From the NCBI GenBank assembly GCA_017654935.2, contig CM065704.1:26991720-27055719 (forward strand): DNA of 64,000 nt, written 5' to 3'. The stretch's first letter is position 1; each line of letters begins with the position of its first letter. The stretch comes from Phymorhynchus buccinoides (taxonomy: Eukaryota; Mollusca; Gastropoda; Neogastropoda; Raphitomidae). This document shows positions 34,509-54,818 of the stretch, in pieces. The position numbers and the translations under genes are program-made. The notes beneath the pieces are model-generated. The model saw nothing but the letters and a program-made list of their open reading frames with translations. It was not told the DNA's origin and did no database searches.

Positions 34509-34635
34509 GAGATGGAGAGAGTACAAATAAAAATAATTACAGCCCAAAAAAACAACTATAAAAATGCAACATACAGATGACAAATAAAAAGAAACAAAAC
34601 CATGCCACAAAAAAGAATCACAGATAGATGTTAAC

Positions 34636-35251
34636 CTGTTTACTGTTCCCACACTGCTGAGCTCCAATTTCCTGACAAGGAGTGAACTCACAGAACGACT
34701 CGTCACTGTTGTCACCACAGTCCTGTTGGTGGTCACAAACAAACGTGTATGACACGCGTCCACGTACTGTCGCGCATGCGTAGGACGGAGGAAGTGACGT
34801 CATCCCTGGTGCAGGACAGGAAGAAGCAGAAGGAATGTCCCAGCTGTGACTGTCGGAACCAAACTGCACACCACCACTGCCCCAGCACACACTTCCACCA
34901 TCACAGGCCAGAAAGGAATGGGTGTTGTGGTTAGACGGGCAGGTAACAAACTTCGAGGTAAAAGAAGTAGTACTTGTATTGAGCCAGGCAGGCTTCAGTT
35001 TTCTTCCAATGTTCGTTGACTGGCCTATTTTGCAGAGGAAGTGCGGCACGTACAGTTTTGCATGAAGCATGCAATCCCACAGCACAAACGTTGTACCCCA
35101 TCGATATATATAATGCGCAAACTCTGGAGTTGGTAAGAACGATTTTCCTAACCCACCGCAACTGGATCTAAAAAACACATCTGGTTTAAACAAAGTTGGG
35201 GTCACACCATGGGCCAATGTTCCGTCCATCCATACAAAGCTTTTCCTATAC
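34636..35251 (-). CDS. GRL101-like receptor exon: C-type lectin second half + LDLa (right copy)
   Basis: A 616-nt exon with acceptor (cgtttcccttag) and donor GTTAAC. It encodes the second half of the lectin domain (SFVWMDGTLAHGV through VPHFLCK), a linker with a cysteine pair (SFLACDGGSVCW), an LDLa (FVCDHQQDCGDNSDESFC) and the first part of another LDLa (IGAQQCGNSKQ). The next exon completes that module (CYTTGQICDGQIDC...EIRC), so the join at phase 0 rebuilds a perfect LDLa across the intron, which is strong evidence for the splice. The domain order suggests a carbohydrate- or protein-binding head above the LRR stalk. Confidence 0.88.
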
Positions 35252-35315
35252 CTAAGGGAAACGTCAAACAGAAAGCTTTTTGATTTACGCAGTAATGTGA
35301 TTAAGTTAGGGTTTT

Positions 35316-35316
35316 T

Positions 35317-35385
<69 letters not shown>
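35316..35385. repeat. (GA)n microsatellite
   Basis: Right-copy counterpart of 2,902-3,003. Confidence 0.95.
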
Positions 35386-35388
<3 letters not shown>

Positions 35389-35642
35389 CCAAAATGTATG
35401 AACAGTTTTCTTTTACCTAAATAATTTGGCTAGTATTATTTGTGCAGCATCTGCTGACAACAATCTGATACTGTTGCATGAAGTAGGCAAACCATGCTTG
35501 TTATAAGGAAACAGTTTGCTTCAAACAATTTGTTTCTGGTGCTTTTGTTCTCGATTATGAACCATGGCCAATCAGAATGAGCTCATTTTACGACCGAGAG
35601 TAACAAAATAAGTACATCAATGGTAGTAGCGATCTAGGCGAC

Positions 35643-35830
35643 GTCAATCCGATCTTCACATCATACTGATGATGCTTCCACAGGATGCGGATGATATCAG
35701 AGATATTGTCGCGTGTTGTAAAGCTTGCCAGGTGACCTCCTTTCTCTTGACACAATTGGTTGGCTTCATAGTGCGACGTTTGTATCTTCCATCCAAGAAC
35801 GTAGCACTTGTCTCCGGATTCAAATCCTTC
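35643..35830 (-). CDS. GRL101-like receptor exon: C-type lectin first half (right copy)
   Basis: 188 nt, acceptor catcttcag, donor GTCGCC. It reads EGFESGDKCYVLGWKIQTSH then LCQEKGGHLASFTTRDNISD and ends VKIGLT. Phase 0 in and phase 2 out fit the flanking exons. The C-terminal lectin cysteines lie in the next exon. Without cDNA the exact donor is inferred from phase and from the same break in the paralogous exon at 12,977. Confidence 0.8.
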
Positions 35831-36944
35831 CTGAAGATGAAAACAGGCACAGTAACGGAGAAATGAAGCAGACACATTAACTGATAGATATGATGGAAAC
35901 GTAGGTTGTAAAATAATCATCCTGTTTTTGTTTTTTGCTCCTTTTCCCCCACTATGAATGAAAATAGTAATGCAGATCGACTTGTTGGGGACATTTTGAC
36001 GCTTGTCATCATTGATTTTATGTGATGTAACTTGTTGCGAGTATTGATTGCTAGCGTGTTCTATAGCTGGATTTGTTTCTGTTACCATTTAATTCTTATC
36101 AGATTATCTCCCTCTTAGCGGAAGACGGGAACGCATCAAAACAGCTGAATCGTTCAAACTAATCCAACAAACTGAAAATTAGTATGAACAGACTCACGAG
36201 AGCGTATTTAACATTTCCTGACGTACGGACATCAACATTTATGAGTCTATCGTTGTTTATTTGGTATTTTAAAATTGGTAGCTAAGCAGACGAAAATGGA
36301 GGGCCGCCATTGAAAAAGAAGTCGCAGATAATGCTTCTTCAACAAATCTTGTTTGAAAAAAATAAACTTATCACGCAAATATCTTTATTTACAGCACATT
36401 ATGTTTCTTTTACGTTTAATTTGGTAAAATACAGCATTATTATTTTATATTCTATTATTTTATTACACATCCTTTTCATGGTAACAATCAGGTTTTGAAA
36501 GCAGTCCCGGAACAAATGTCAGAACGAAAGTAAGATGACGCCAATGGCGCAAAGTGCTTTTCCTAATCAAGTCATTAATCGCATTATGTTACGCAGTTTT
36601 TATTCCAATCGATTACAGAGGTGAGTAAGTAAGTGATTACGATTGTGCTTGTGTATAATGTGGAATGGGTACACTGATAGACTAGGCCTTGACTTCAACC
36701 GATTGAATTGAAAGAAACAGTTTACATGTAGATACTGTACAATCTTCTTCTTCTTCTTCCTCCTCTTAGTCTTCTTCTTCTTCGTCTTCTTCTTCTTCTT
36801 ATGTTAAAAGGCCCATGGTCACCGAGCTGACCATTCTGGCCCCTTTTCTTGGTTTATTGAACATCTAGATCTATTCTGAACCTGCCAGAATATTGTAGAA
36901 TATACTCAGCTAGAGTAGCGATTGTGTATAAAGCAAATGAGCAT

Positions 36945-36950
<6 letters not shown>
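35831..36950. other. intron sequence, no gene seen
   Basis: Right-copy counterpart of 3,451-4,610. TTC-rich at 36,745-36,800. Confidence 0.5.
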
Positions 36951-37416
<466 letters not shown>

Positions 37417-37799
37417 TGTGCGTTAATGACCAAACCCCCTCCCTCCCCTCTTTTTTGTGACTCGCACTAATAGTATTGTTGTTGTTGTCTTACCCTGGCT
37501 TAAGGACTCCAGGGATCATCCCAACAGCTGAAGCCCTTGAACACTACGGTACAAATACACCAGCTAGGGATGAGAACATTACGTGTGAGACCGTTTTTGA
37601 TTACCCCGCCACGAGAGCAGCCACACTCCGACTTCGGAGGAAATTAATATTATTAAATGGGTTTGCTTGCTGATGGAGTGTCAGTGACTGAAAAGCTTTG
37701 GTGTATAACAAATTGTTAGCAGGCATTGTCTTAACCAGTAATCAACCATTTTATCTCTAACTGGAGAGGGGCTAAAGAGGGAAATAAATCATTTTGGGC

Positions 37800-39360
37800 A
37801 GATACATATTTTTATTATGGCTTTATTGTGCAGACTGACAGTGAATTATAAGATATATTAGTCACTTTCAACAGTTTTTAGCTTTTTTCACTTACCTTTA
37901 AAAAAGGTTATGCTTAGTTTACCTCATTGGTCCCTAGCCATATTTTTTGTTTAATTATATAACTATGTGATCCAAATGCTTCTGGCACTGAAGGAGTTAA
38001 ATGCTGAATTAAAAATGTCACTACATCCTAAATCGACAAACACACCATAAGAAACTATCATGCCAAATGGCATGCTTGTTATATGAAAATGCGCAACACT
38101 AAGTTCTGCAATCAAAATGCCTTTGGCACCGAAGGGGTTAAAGGCTGAATTGAACATATCTCTACATCATAAATGGATAAGCACACCATAAGAAACCACT
38201 ATGTTAAATTTCATGGTTGTTACATGAAAATACCCAACTCTAATTTTTTGGGAAAATAAACTAACTCTTCGCGATCAAAATGCCCTTGGTACTGAATGGG
38301 CTAAAGGCTGAGTTGCGAATATTCCTGCATCAGAATTTGATAAACAAACCATAAGAAATTATCATGCCAAATTTTATGCTTATTGTATGAAAATAGCCAA
38401 CACTAGATTTTTTTTAATTATAACTGTCCACGATCAAAATGCCCTTCGCACTGAAGGGGTTAAAGTCTGAATTGAAAATGTCCCTACATCAGAAATTGTT
38501 AAACACACCATAAAAAAATGTCATGCCAAATTCCATGCTTGTTTCTTGAAAATGCATACCACTAGAAGTTTATTTACTTATTACTGTTTGCAATCAAATG
38601 TTCTTGGCATTGAAAGGGTTAAAGGCTGAATTGCAAATGTTCCTACGTAAGGATTTAACAAAGACACCATAAGAAATGATCATGGCAAATTTCATGCTTG
38701 TTATATGAAAATGCTCAATACTAGAATTTTTTAGGAATTAAAATTCCGCTATAAAAATGCATTTGGCATCGAAAGGGTTAAAGGCTGAATGCAAGGTATC
38801 CCTCCGTCAGAAATGAATTAACGCACCGTAAGAAACCACCATGCCAAATGTTATGCTTGTTACATGAAAATGCCCAACACTATAATTTTTGTAAATCAAA
38901 TAACTGTTCGCGATTAAAATGCCCTTGGCACTGAAGGGGTTAAAGCCTGAATTACAGATGTCCCTACGTCAGAAATGGATTAACACACCATAAGAAACTA
39001 TCGTACTAAATGTCATGCTTATTACATAAAAATACCCAACACTATAACAAAATTAGTTATAACTGCCCGTGATCAAAAGGTCCTTGGCACTGAACAGGTT
39101 AATGGCTGAATTGAAATTGTCCCTCTGTCAGAAATCGATAAACATGCCATAAGAACCTCTCATGCCAAATTTCATGCTTGCTTCATGAAAATGCATACCA
39201 CTAGATTTATTTATTTTTATTTTTTGTCCCCCCAAAATACACTTGGTACTGGAAGGGTAAAAGGCTGAATTCCAAATGTCCCTACGTCAGGAATTGATAA
39301 ACACACCATAAGATACCATCATACAAAATTTCATGCTTGTTGCTTTAAAATGAACAATTC
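37800..39360. repeat. satellite-like tandem repeat, ~160-bp unit (right copy)
   Basis: Nine units anchored on the 'gaaggggttaa' block at about 37,991, 38,132, 38,295, 38,454, 38,613, 38,772, 38,934, 39,093 and 39,253. Spacings are 141, 163, 159, 159, 159, 162, 159 and 160. Each unit reads roughly 'gatcaaaatgcccttggcac tgaaggggttaaaggctgaa ... accataagaaa ... tttcatgcttgttacatgaa'. It lies inside the receptor intron. Confidence 0.9.
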
Positions 39361-39423
39361 TGCCATTCTGTCTTCCGCTATCTGTGTCACGGTGTTCCTC
39401 TCTCTCTTACTCTCTCCATATAA

Positions 39424-39429
<6 letters not shown>

Positions 39430-39482
<53 letters not shown>

Positions 39483-40103
39483 CACGCGCGCGCGACTGTG
39501 CGTGCGTGTGTCTTTCGTTCGTGTAAGATGTTCATTACTCTACACTGCACTGCACTGCACTACACTACACTATACTACACTACGCTACACTACACTACAC
39601 TGCACTACACTACACTACACTGCACTGCACTGCATGACACAACACTACACTGGAATGCAATGCAATGCAACGCAATACAATGCAATTGCAATACAATATA
39701 GTGCAATACAATACAGCACAATATATAACACAATGCGATACAATACAATACAATACAATACAATTCAATGCAACACAATACAATACAATACAATACAATA
39801 CAATACAATACAATACAATACAATGCAACACAATACATGAATGTCACCTGGTGACACCTGGTGTATTCACAGTGGTCCTCATCCCTGTCATCCTCACACT
39901 GCACAAACAGGTTACAACACAGCACAGTACAACACAACACAATACAGTACAGTACAATACAACACAGCACAACACAATACAATACAATACAACACAATAC
40001 AATACAATACAATACAACACAATACAATACAATACAATACAATACAATGCAACACAACAATGCAACACAATACAATACAATACAATACAACACAGTACAG
40101 TCA
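39430..40103. repeat. (GT)n, (CACTA)n and (CAATA)n arrays with an embedded exon-tail copy
   Basis: GT repeats to 39,480, then C/A/T pentanucleotides (tacac/tgcac to 39,640; caata to 40,103). Bases about 39,841-39,915 interrupt the array with a near copy of the last 75 or so bases of the adjacent exon at 40,111 (donor included). Confidence 0.9.
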
Positions 40104-40110
40104 ATGTCAC

Positions 40111-40264
40111 CTGGTGACACCTGGTGTATCCACAGTGGTCCTCATCTCTGTCATCCTCACACTGCACAAACAGGTTACATTCCAGGTGGGGCTGTAGGCC
40201 GTACAGTCCTCTCCAGTTGCCCAGGGAACAGTTCCACCGGCCGTTAGGAAGCTGAACAGGTTTT
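40111..40264 (-). CDS. GRL101-like receptor exon: LDLa-like module (right copy)
   Basis: Encodes PVQLPNGRWNCSLGNWRGL, then LQPHLECNLFVQCEDDRDED and HCGYTRCHQ, a cysteine-rich module with an acidic DxxDEDxC tail like LDLa calcium sites. Ends at donor GTGACA at phase 0, which joins the lectin exon at 35,830. The acceptor is uncertain: 'aagaattccag' at 40,265 is the best candidate, and a later CAG is possible. The orphan exon at 13,320 has the same module fused directly to the lectin, supporting this join. Confidence 0.65.
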
Positions 40265-42300
40265 CTGGAATTCTTTAAACAAACAAGAGGCAAAGCCTTC
40301 AAGGCTCACGTCTGATTTTTATTACTATAGCAGGCATGGGAATTCCCATGACAATTCCCATGCCTGTAAAGAGATAATACTGTTATGTAGACACTTGTGC
40401 ATCTGAAAACAGAATTAATTTTTATTTTACTGTGTAAATTAAATTATTTCTATGCATTAAATTACCCCTACCCCTTTCTTTAAAATGTAATTATATGTAT
40501 GTTTATATATGCGCATGTAACATAGTGGAGCCCTATTTTTATTTTTGGCAAACAAGTAAAATTGAAAAGCATATTGACCAAGCTTTCAGAAAAACATAGT
40601 GACCAATCCCCCCCTCATCCCCCCTCAACCCCCCCCCTCCCCCCCCCCCCCTCTTTCCCCCCCCCCCCCCCCCCCCCCCCCCCCCGCCGGGGTAAGGGGG
40701 GTCTACGGACACCTGTAGTAGGCCTACAGTCTTTGCCTGTAGGTCTAAGCCTCTTACTCTTAGAAAATTAATAATTGAAGTTGCGTAATTCGTAAGGCCA
40801 TACTCCTGATCTGTTACTGTTTTAAACTGATTGTTCATGCGATGAAAACTTGTTCCACATCATCTACATTTCTGTAAGATATTTTATATTAGTCCTAATA
40901 TTTTATTTTCGTTTCGTTAATCCCCCCCCCCCCCCTCTGCCACAAAGCAAAGGTCAAGGTCACAGCCAGCAAGCTCATCCATGTTTATCTTCCTCTGTAC
41001 AGTCTTTGCACATGGTGATCAATCGTCTAGGCCTAACAAAGGATTCGTACGTCGAAGGCAGTGAAATCGACGAACCCTGGATTTTCCGTATATTTTTTTT
41101 TAAGACTGAAATGAATGTGGGCTAAATGTTAAGTACGTCGTCTTGATTATGAGGTAAGGCGTGATATCTTATTCTCTAGGCCTAGGCCTTGTTGCCGGAA
41201 GTGCGGTAGGCTAAGTATTGCATGCGCAGAGATGATGTGCGAATGAACACGAACAACCATTGTCAAACTCAAACGCGCAAATAAACGAAACAACCGGGCC
41301 GTCAACGCACACACTCGGTACATCCATTTCTTACAGAAAATATAAGTTAACGACGTTAAAATGTACCTATTTGTACACACCTGAAGTCTTGTGTTTCTTT
41401 TTAAAGAGCGTTTTTGTATATCTAATGGAGAGTCTTCTTTCCAGTATCTCCTACTCGGTACAACACAACAGTAATCTCTGCAACAAATGATTTTCTTTCT
41501 TTTGTTCCTTACCGATGTATCTGACTGCTTTGATCGTCATGACTTGAAGGCTCACGTCAAAATCAAGTATCCTGCTAACTTTAACCCTCTAACATCTTAT
41601 GTTTTTTTTGAGAAAACGACAACGTTAAAGTTTCAGTGGAGAGTGAGAGTCTTTGTAATAATAGTAGTATAAACCAGGTAGATCGTCCCGCGTTGAACTT
41701 TGGCACGTGCTCAAGGTTGTATCAAATGAGGTCAAGGTCGAAAGTGACTGACATGAAAAGGTCATAGAGACCCACAAGGTTATGAACTGGGTTGTTTTCC
41801 CTCTCCTATTCTGCGTGTAAGAGCGAGTTGCTCCGGTGATAAGTGATACGCAAGCGGTGCTGATTGACCTTTGCAGGAAGGGAGGGCTTTTTTTTCTTTT
41901 TCTTTTAAATTGTAGAACACCCGGGGTTGTATTACCACTTTAAACAAATGTAGATAAAAGATGAGGCGGGTGACCGTTTACTGCCACCTGTAGTAAAGAA
42001 AGGTTGAGTATATTATAAGGGTAAGACTTGGAAGGGAAGACAGACAGACAGAAAGCAAGATTATATCAATACATATGACATGCATACAAACACTGACACA
42101 GGTATGTGGACACAGTCTTTCACATAGGCACACACATTCTATCAAGAGATAAGAGACAGAAAGACAGTCAATTCATAAAAAAAATAGACAGTTAGTAGAG
42201 TAAAGGTAAAGAAAGAAGAACATTCTGGTTTAAACTCAAACAAAGGTTGTTTATTCTTTATTCCCTTTTATTTGATTTCTTTCTCCTTTTTGGCATATGA
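40265..42300. other. non-coding right part of the duplicated segment
   Basis: Contains C-rich tracts at 40,606-40,685 and 40,922-40,936 and a (GAT)n tract at 42,297-42,317. Similarity with the left copy ends near 42,300. No gene recognised. Confidence 0.5.
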
Positions 42301-42669
42301 TGATGATGATGATGATTGTTTTGTTTGTAGTTACAAATGCAACTATACATTTTGTGTGTGTTCAAGTTGCTTAGAAGACAACAATCAATCAAAAGTAATC
42401 TTTATCAAACTAGGTGAGAATAGAGGTGAAGATGATGATGAATGTTGCTGCTGATGGTTTAAATAACACAGTTGAAAATGTTGGTTGATAGTGAACAAGT
42501 TATGATGAAGACATGAAAACATCAGGGTCTGTTTAATTAAGCAACAACACTAAAAGGGGGGCTAAAGGGGGGCTAAACCAAATCCCAGATACCTTATCTT
42601 GAAAAGAGAGAATACATGTTTTGTTTTTTCAACCACCACCACTTGCGTGACACAAGCAAAACGAACAAG

Positions 42670-46640
<3,971 letters not shown>

Positions 46641-47529
46641 TATTTCATCAGCTAGCGGATGAGGCGACTGAAGATGTTGTGGAATGTTCACCTCCATTTG
46701 TTTTTTTTATAATTCAAGTCTGCTGGGCACGTAGGTAGGTCTGTTGTGAGAGCTCCGCTTAGAAATGGTAACGTGACTGGTAGGCTCTAGGCTTTCAGCA
46801 AGCAGTCGCGCATGCGCAGTACAAAACAAAATTGTCAGTAGCAGGTCCTGGTAATGAGAGAAGGGTGGAGATGTTTGTCTTTGCATTGCTGCCGTCCCAC
46901 AGCATCTTTCTCCAGTACTAAAATCGCCTGTTTAGTTAAGCTTAAGTCCCGCCTACAAACCTGACGTCATCATAACTGACCCACCCATTTAGCGTGACTG
47001 ACAACTAGCATGTGACTCAGACAGGGTCATAAATGGGTTGTGATTAGCATATGACCACCAGGCTGACCACGAACTGGTGATCTTGTGACATAGTGGAGGT
47101 TTTTTGCAGGAACAGTTTTGTTGAAAAGATTGCTTTAGTCCATTCTTACTGTGTGGTGGGTTTTGTTATAGTGACAACCTTTAGGCCCACATTTGCAATA
47201 CAAAACTACATCCATGCGCACGAATATGGAGGACAAACAAGTTTAGATTGAATACAGACAAACACGCTAATACATGCAAGGCATGGCGGTCTGTAATGAT
47301 AAGCCTTCAAAAGCACTGCCGATCTTGTAACAGGGCAGCTGCTGTATAGGGTGACATCCCCGTTTTCAGCTACTTCAAAGACTTGCCAAGCATACCGTGG
47401 TTGTCAACAGCACCATCCAATTCCAGACCTCCACCCCCCCCCCTCCCCCTCCCATGTACAAAACGGTCGACTTCTGTAGTTTTGCAGACCCGATTTCCTT
47501 CCCAAAGTAATAGATAACGGGCCATAAAG
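46641..47529. other. intergenic sequence, no gene seen
   Basis: No supported coding, RNA or repeat feature. Confidence 0.4.
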
Positions 47530-50500
47530 AGCCACATCAAAAGCTCTAGCCCCGAGGTGGGATCCTCGGTAAACAATCCCCCCTGTGCTCACAGGGTTGG
47601 ACTCTTCAGTCTTGAGCTAAGAGAGAAGCCCCCCTACAGAAAACTTTATCCAGCCTGCCGAAGACGGAGTGTGTCGGCTATGGCACAGACTGGATATACA
47701 TCACGAGACACACATATGAACGATTATGGTAATGCGTCAGACAACATTATTGTCATGGCGTTGTTCCTCACAGCAATGACCGGGGGGGGAGCGGAGCCGG
47801 GCCCTCAGCCTCAAAGGGGCCCACCCAAGCGACCGGTGCCTCTGTGGACTAGACAGTCAGGGGAAAGCAGAGTAAAGCTACTGACCAGTCAACCCATTCA
47901 TCCATCAATCTCAACGTGACTCAGTGGAATGCAGAAGGGCTGAGGAACAAGAAGCCAGAGCTTCAAGAATTCCTCAGCAAAAACAAAATTGATGTCATCT
48001 GCATTCAAGAAACACACCTGAACGATCCTCAACGATTCTTCATAAGAGGCTATGAAGCTTTCCGCCAAGACAGAGAAGAAATACACAAAGGAGGAATTAT
48101 TACCCTCATCAAAACCTCAATTCCAACAGTTGAGATCTGCAGATCTGGAAAACAGGAACTGGAACACATTACAGTCAAGCTTCTTTTGTCCAGTGGAGAT
48201 CTACTGATCACCAACTGCTACAGCCCCCCTGCCTCAGTTCTTGCATTACACAGAGTGAAGCTTGAGGAATCCAGGCACCATGTGATTGGAGACTTCGACA
48301 GTCAATCACCAAGCTGGGACTACGAGGAAATGGACTCACGTGGTGAAGAAGTAGAAGACTGGATGATGGACAATAAGCTAATCCTTATCAACCAGCCCAA
48401 CACGTTACTCCAGAGCATGGAAAACCACGTCAACCCCAGATCTAGCTATGGCAACAGAAGATATCCATTGCATCACTTCCAGAGCGGCCAACACTCAGCT
48501 TGGAGGAAGCGACCACTTGCCAATCATCCTCACCATCTCCAGCATAGGATGCACCAACCACAGTATGGCTCCAATCTGGAACTTCAAACGAGTCAACTGG
48601 GCCCTCTTCAGAGAAATGGCTGACAGTGCATGCAAGGAAGTGAACGAATCCAAACACTTAAATAAAAATGTTAGCTCTTCATAGAGGCAGTGCTACAGTC
48701 AGCAAAGCAGTCCATCCCAAGAGGAAAACGTAGAGAGTACAGGCCATTCTGGAGTGACACCCTGGAGGAGCTGCATGGAAAACTGGACTCAGCCAGAGAA
48801 GCCATGGAGCAAAATCCCACGCCTGAGAACACACAGAAACACAACAGCATCAAGTACACTTTTAACCAGTAAAAACAGACTGAGATCCAGAAGAGCAAGA
48901 GTGAGAAGACTAGCAGTCTGAACATGGAGCGGGACACCAGCAAGCTGTGGAATCTGACCAAAACCCTGAATGAAGAAACATGAAACAGATCCAGCAAACA
49001 TATCATTGAGGAAGATGGCAAGCACTACTCTGGGAAGAGAGCAGCAAACATCCTGGCGGACTTCTATAAGGAGGAAAGAACAACAACGCTTTCCAACGCC
49101 AGAATGAAACAAAGAGATCAAAGAAAAGCTAAAACCAGAACTCAGCATCTTCCATGATGGCAGCCTTCTCCGTGGCAGAACTCAATGCAGCTATCAAGAA
49201 ACTGAAATCAAAGAAAGTCCCTGAAAAAGACGGTATTCTCAACAACATGATAAAAAAAACTTGGACCCATAGCTAGAGAAAAACTCCTCCTTATTCGGGA
49301 ACTCTGGAAAATTCCCAGATGGATGGAAAGAAACAGTCATCATCCGCATCCGAAAGAAACACAAAGACAAAACAAAGAAGTCTAGCTATCGCCCAATCAG
49401 CTTGTTAAGTTGTCTGGGCAAAGTGATGGAAAGGATGGTGAATGCCAGGCTGCTGAAACACCTGGAAGAGAACCATCTGCTCAGCAACACTCCGTCAGCC
49501 TACAGAAAGAACCGCAGCACAGAAGATCAGCTGGCTTACCTTGTCCAGGAGATCAAAAATGCCTTCCAAGAAAAGAAGAAAGTACTTGATGTCTTCGTGG
49601 ACCTGAAAAAAGCCTTTGACAAGGTATGGAGAGAAGGCCTTCTTCTGAAGCTGCTCAACAAGAAAGTTGAAGGGAAGATGTACTACTGGATCAAAGACTT
49701 CCTCCAGTACTGCACAGCAAGAGTGAAACTAGACGGGAAGATCAGTCACCGAGTCACTCTTCCACAGGGCGTGCCTCAAGGAAGAGTCATCTCCCCAACT
49801 CTTTTCCTTATCTTCATAGATAACATTGCGGAGAAACTGACCAAGCATGTATCCAGAGCCCTCCACGCTGACCACTTTGCTGCCTGGAATGCTGCAAAAC
49901 ATCTGTCAACTGCACACCACAGGATGCAGGAAGCACTGGATCATGTCGGAAGATGGGCATCTGACTGGGGTGTAGAAATCTGTACCACCAAGACAGTCGC
50001 TAGTCTTCTAACTGTCATCCCTGCCAGAAACTGCAAAACTAAAGTTGAATGAAAGAGAGCTGCAACAGGAAAACACCCCAACATATTTGGGCGTGAAGCT
50101 GGACAAACGCTTGACATGGACATCATGAAGAAGCTGGCCGGAACATCTTAGGGCGCAAACAGTAACATCTTACAGACGGTGTACAAGGGCACTGTAAGAC
50201 CAGTCCTGGAATATGGCAGTTCTGCTTGGGCCACAGCATCCAAAACAAATGCAAATCGTTTGAGCAAAGTGCAGAATGCGGGGCTACGGCTCATTACAGG
50301 TGGGATGAAAACGACCCCCATCCAAGCCATGGAAAAGCACACCTGTTTGCGCCCTCTGGAAGACAGGAGACACGAAAAGGTGCACATTCACAGTGAAAAG
50401 CTACTGAGAATGCCTTCCCACCCTTTGCACTCTGAGATACAAAAGCCAATCAAGAACAGGCTGAAACGACCCAGCTTCAACCACCTCTCCAAATGTCTTC

Positions 50501-51505
50501 ACCACATAAATGAAGACCTGCTACCTGTCTCCTCTGCCAAAATGGAGATGCTACCCAATTTTGAGGAACCAGAAAACCTCCGGGAAGGGATTTCAATCAT
50601 CACTGAAGTTCCTGGTATAGAAAAGAAGGACTGTCAAGCCCCCTGCCTCCAGAAAGATTTGGCAATGGAGATGATTGAGAACCAGTACCACCCCAGTGAG
50701 TGGAGTCATGTCTTCACTGATGGATCCTCAGAAGGAGCAGTTAAGAATGGAGGTTCAGGCATCTTCATCAGGAAAACAGATGGAACACTGATTCCCAAGG
50801 CATTCCCAACAGGAAGAATCTCTTCAAATTACCGAGCTGAAACATCAGCTCTGAAACATGCAACCAAGATCATTGCAAAGTCTGCCAACCCGCCACCGAA
50901 AGTGGTCTTCTTCAATGACTGCAGATATCTGCTTCACGCACTCCAAAGCACCAGAAGTGAACGAGACCTGAAGAGCACCAAGAAAACCCTCCACGATCTC
51001 TCAAAACAGTCCTCCGTCACACTTCAGTGGGTACCATCTCACTGTGGGATCACTGGAAACAGCAGGCAGCAGAATGAAGCAGTTCAGTCACCCAGTGACC
51101 TACAAAGAAGCCAAAACAATCATCCACAACCACTTCCTGTCCCAGAGAAGGCATGGTGAAGACAGTGGTGTTGATGCTATCCACCAGCTCTACAGACACC
51201 AGCAAACAACCCTCTTCCGGCTTGAGGACTGGCCACTGCAGACTGCTGAGTCACCTCAATCGGCTCAAAATCACCCATACTGACGAATGTCTATGTGGTT
51301 CAGGATCACAGACCCCTGAACACATACTACAACACTGCCCAACACATGATGCTCTACGACGCCAAACCTGGCCAAGTGGGTGGAGCTGCAGGTGCAGCTT
51401 TGGGGCAGCCACACTGACCTGGAGAAGACAGTGGACTTCGTCATGGCGACCAACTTGAAAGTCTGACGCTGCCAGCTACATTGACTACTGAAGAAGAAGA
51501 AGAAG
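47530..51505 (+). mobile_element. nearly full-length non-LTR retrotransposon (endonuclease-RT-RNase H), inactive
   Basis: A copy-and-paste element of the I/Jockey group. Order: a 5' leader (47,530-47,910); APE-type endonuclease (TQWNAEGLRN, CIQETHL, then GSDHLPIIL in a shifted frame near 48,500); linker; reverse transcriptase (VFVDLKKAFDKVW, LPQGVPQGRVISPTLF); RNase H (VFTDGSSEGAVKNGG, NYRAETSALKHA, WVPSHCGITGN); a CCHC knuckle (CLCGSGSQTPEHILQHC); and a GAA-repeat tail at about 51,485-51,505. The RT catalytic box reads HADH instead of xADD, so the second aspartate is lost, and frames break near 48,450, 48,680, 49,000-49,400, 50,050 and 51,150. Presence of RNase H favours the I or Nimb-like clades known in molluscs; clade is inference. 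Confidence 0.85.
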
Positions 51506-54818
<3,313 letters not shown>

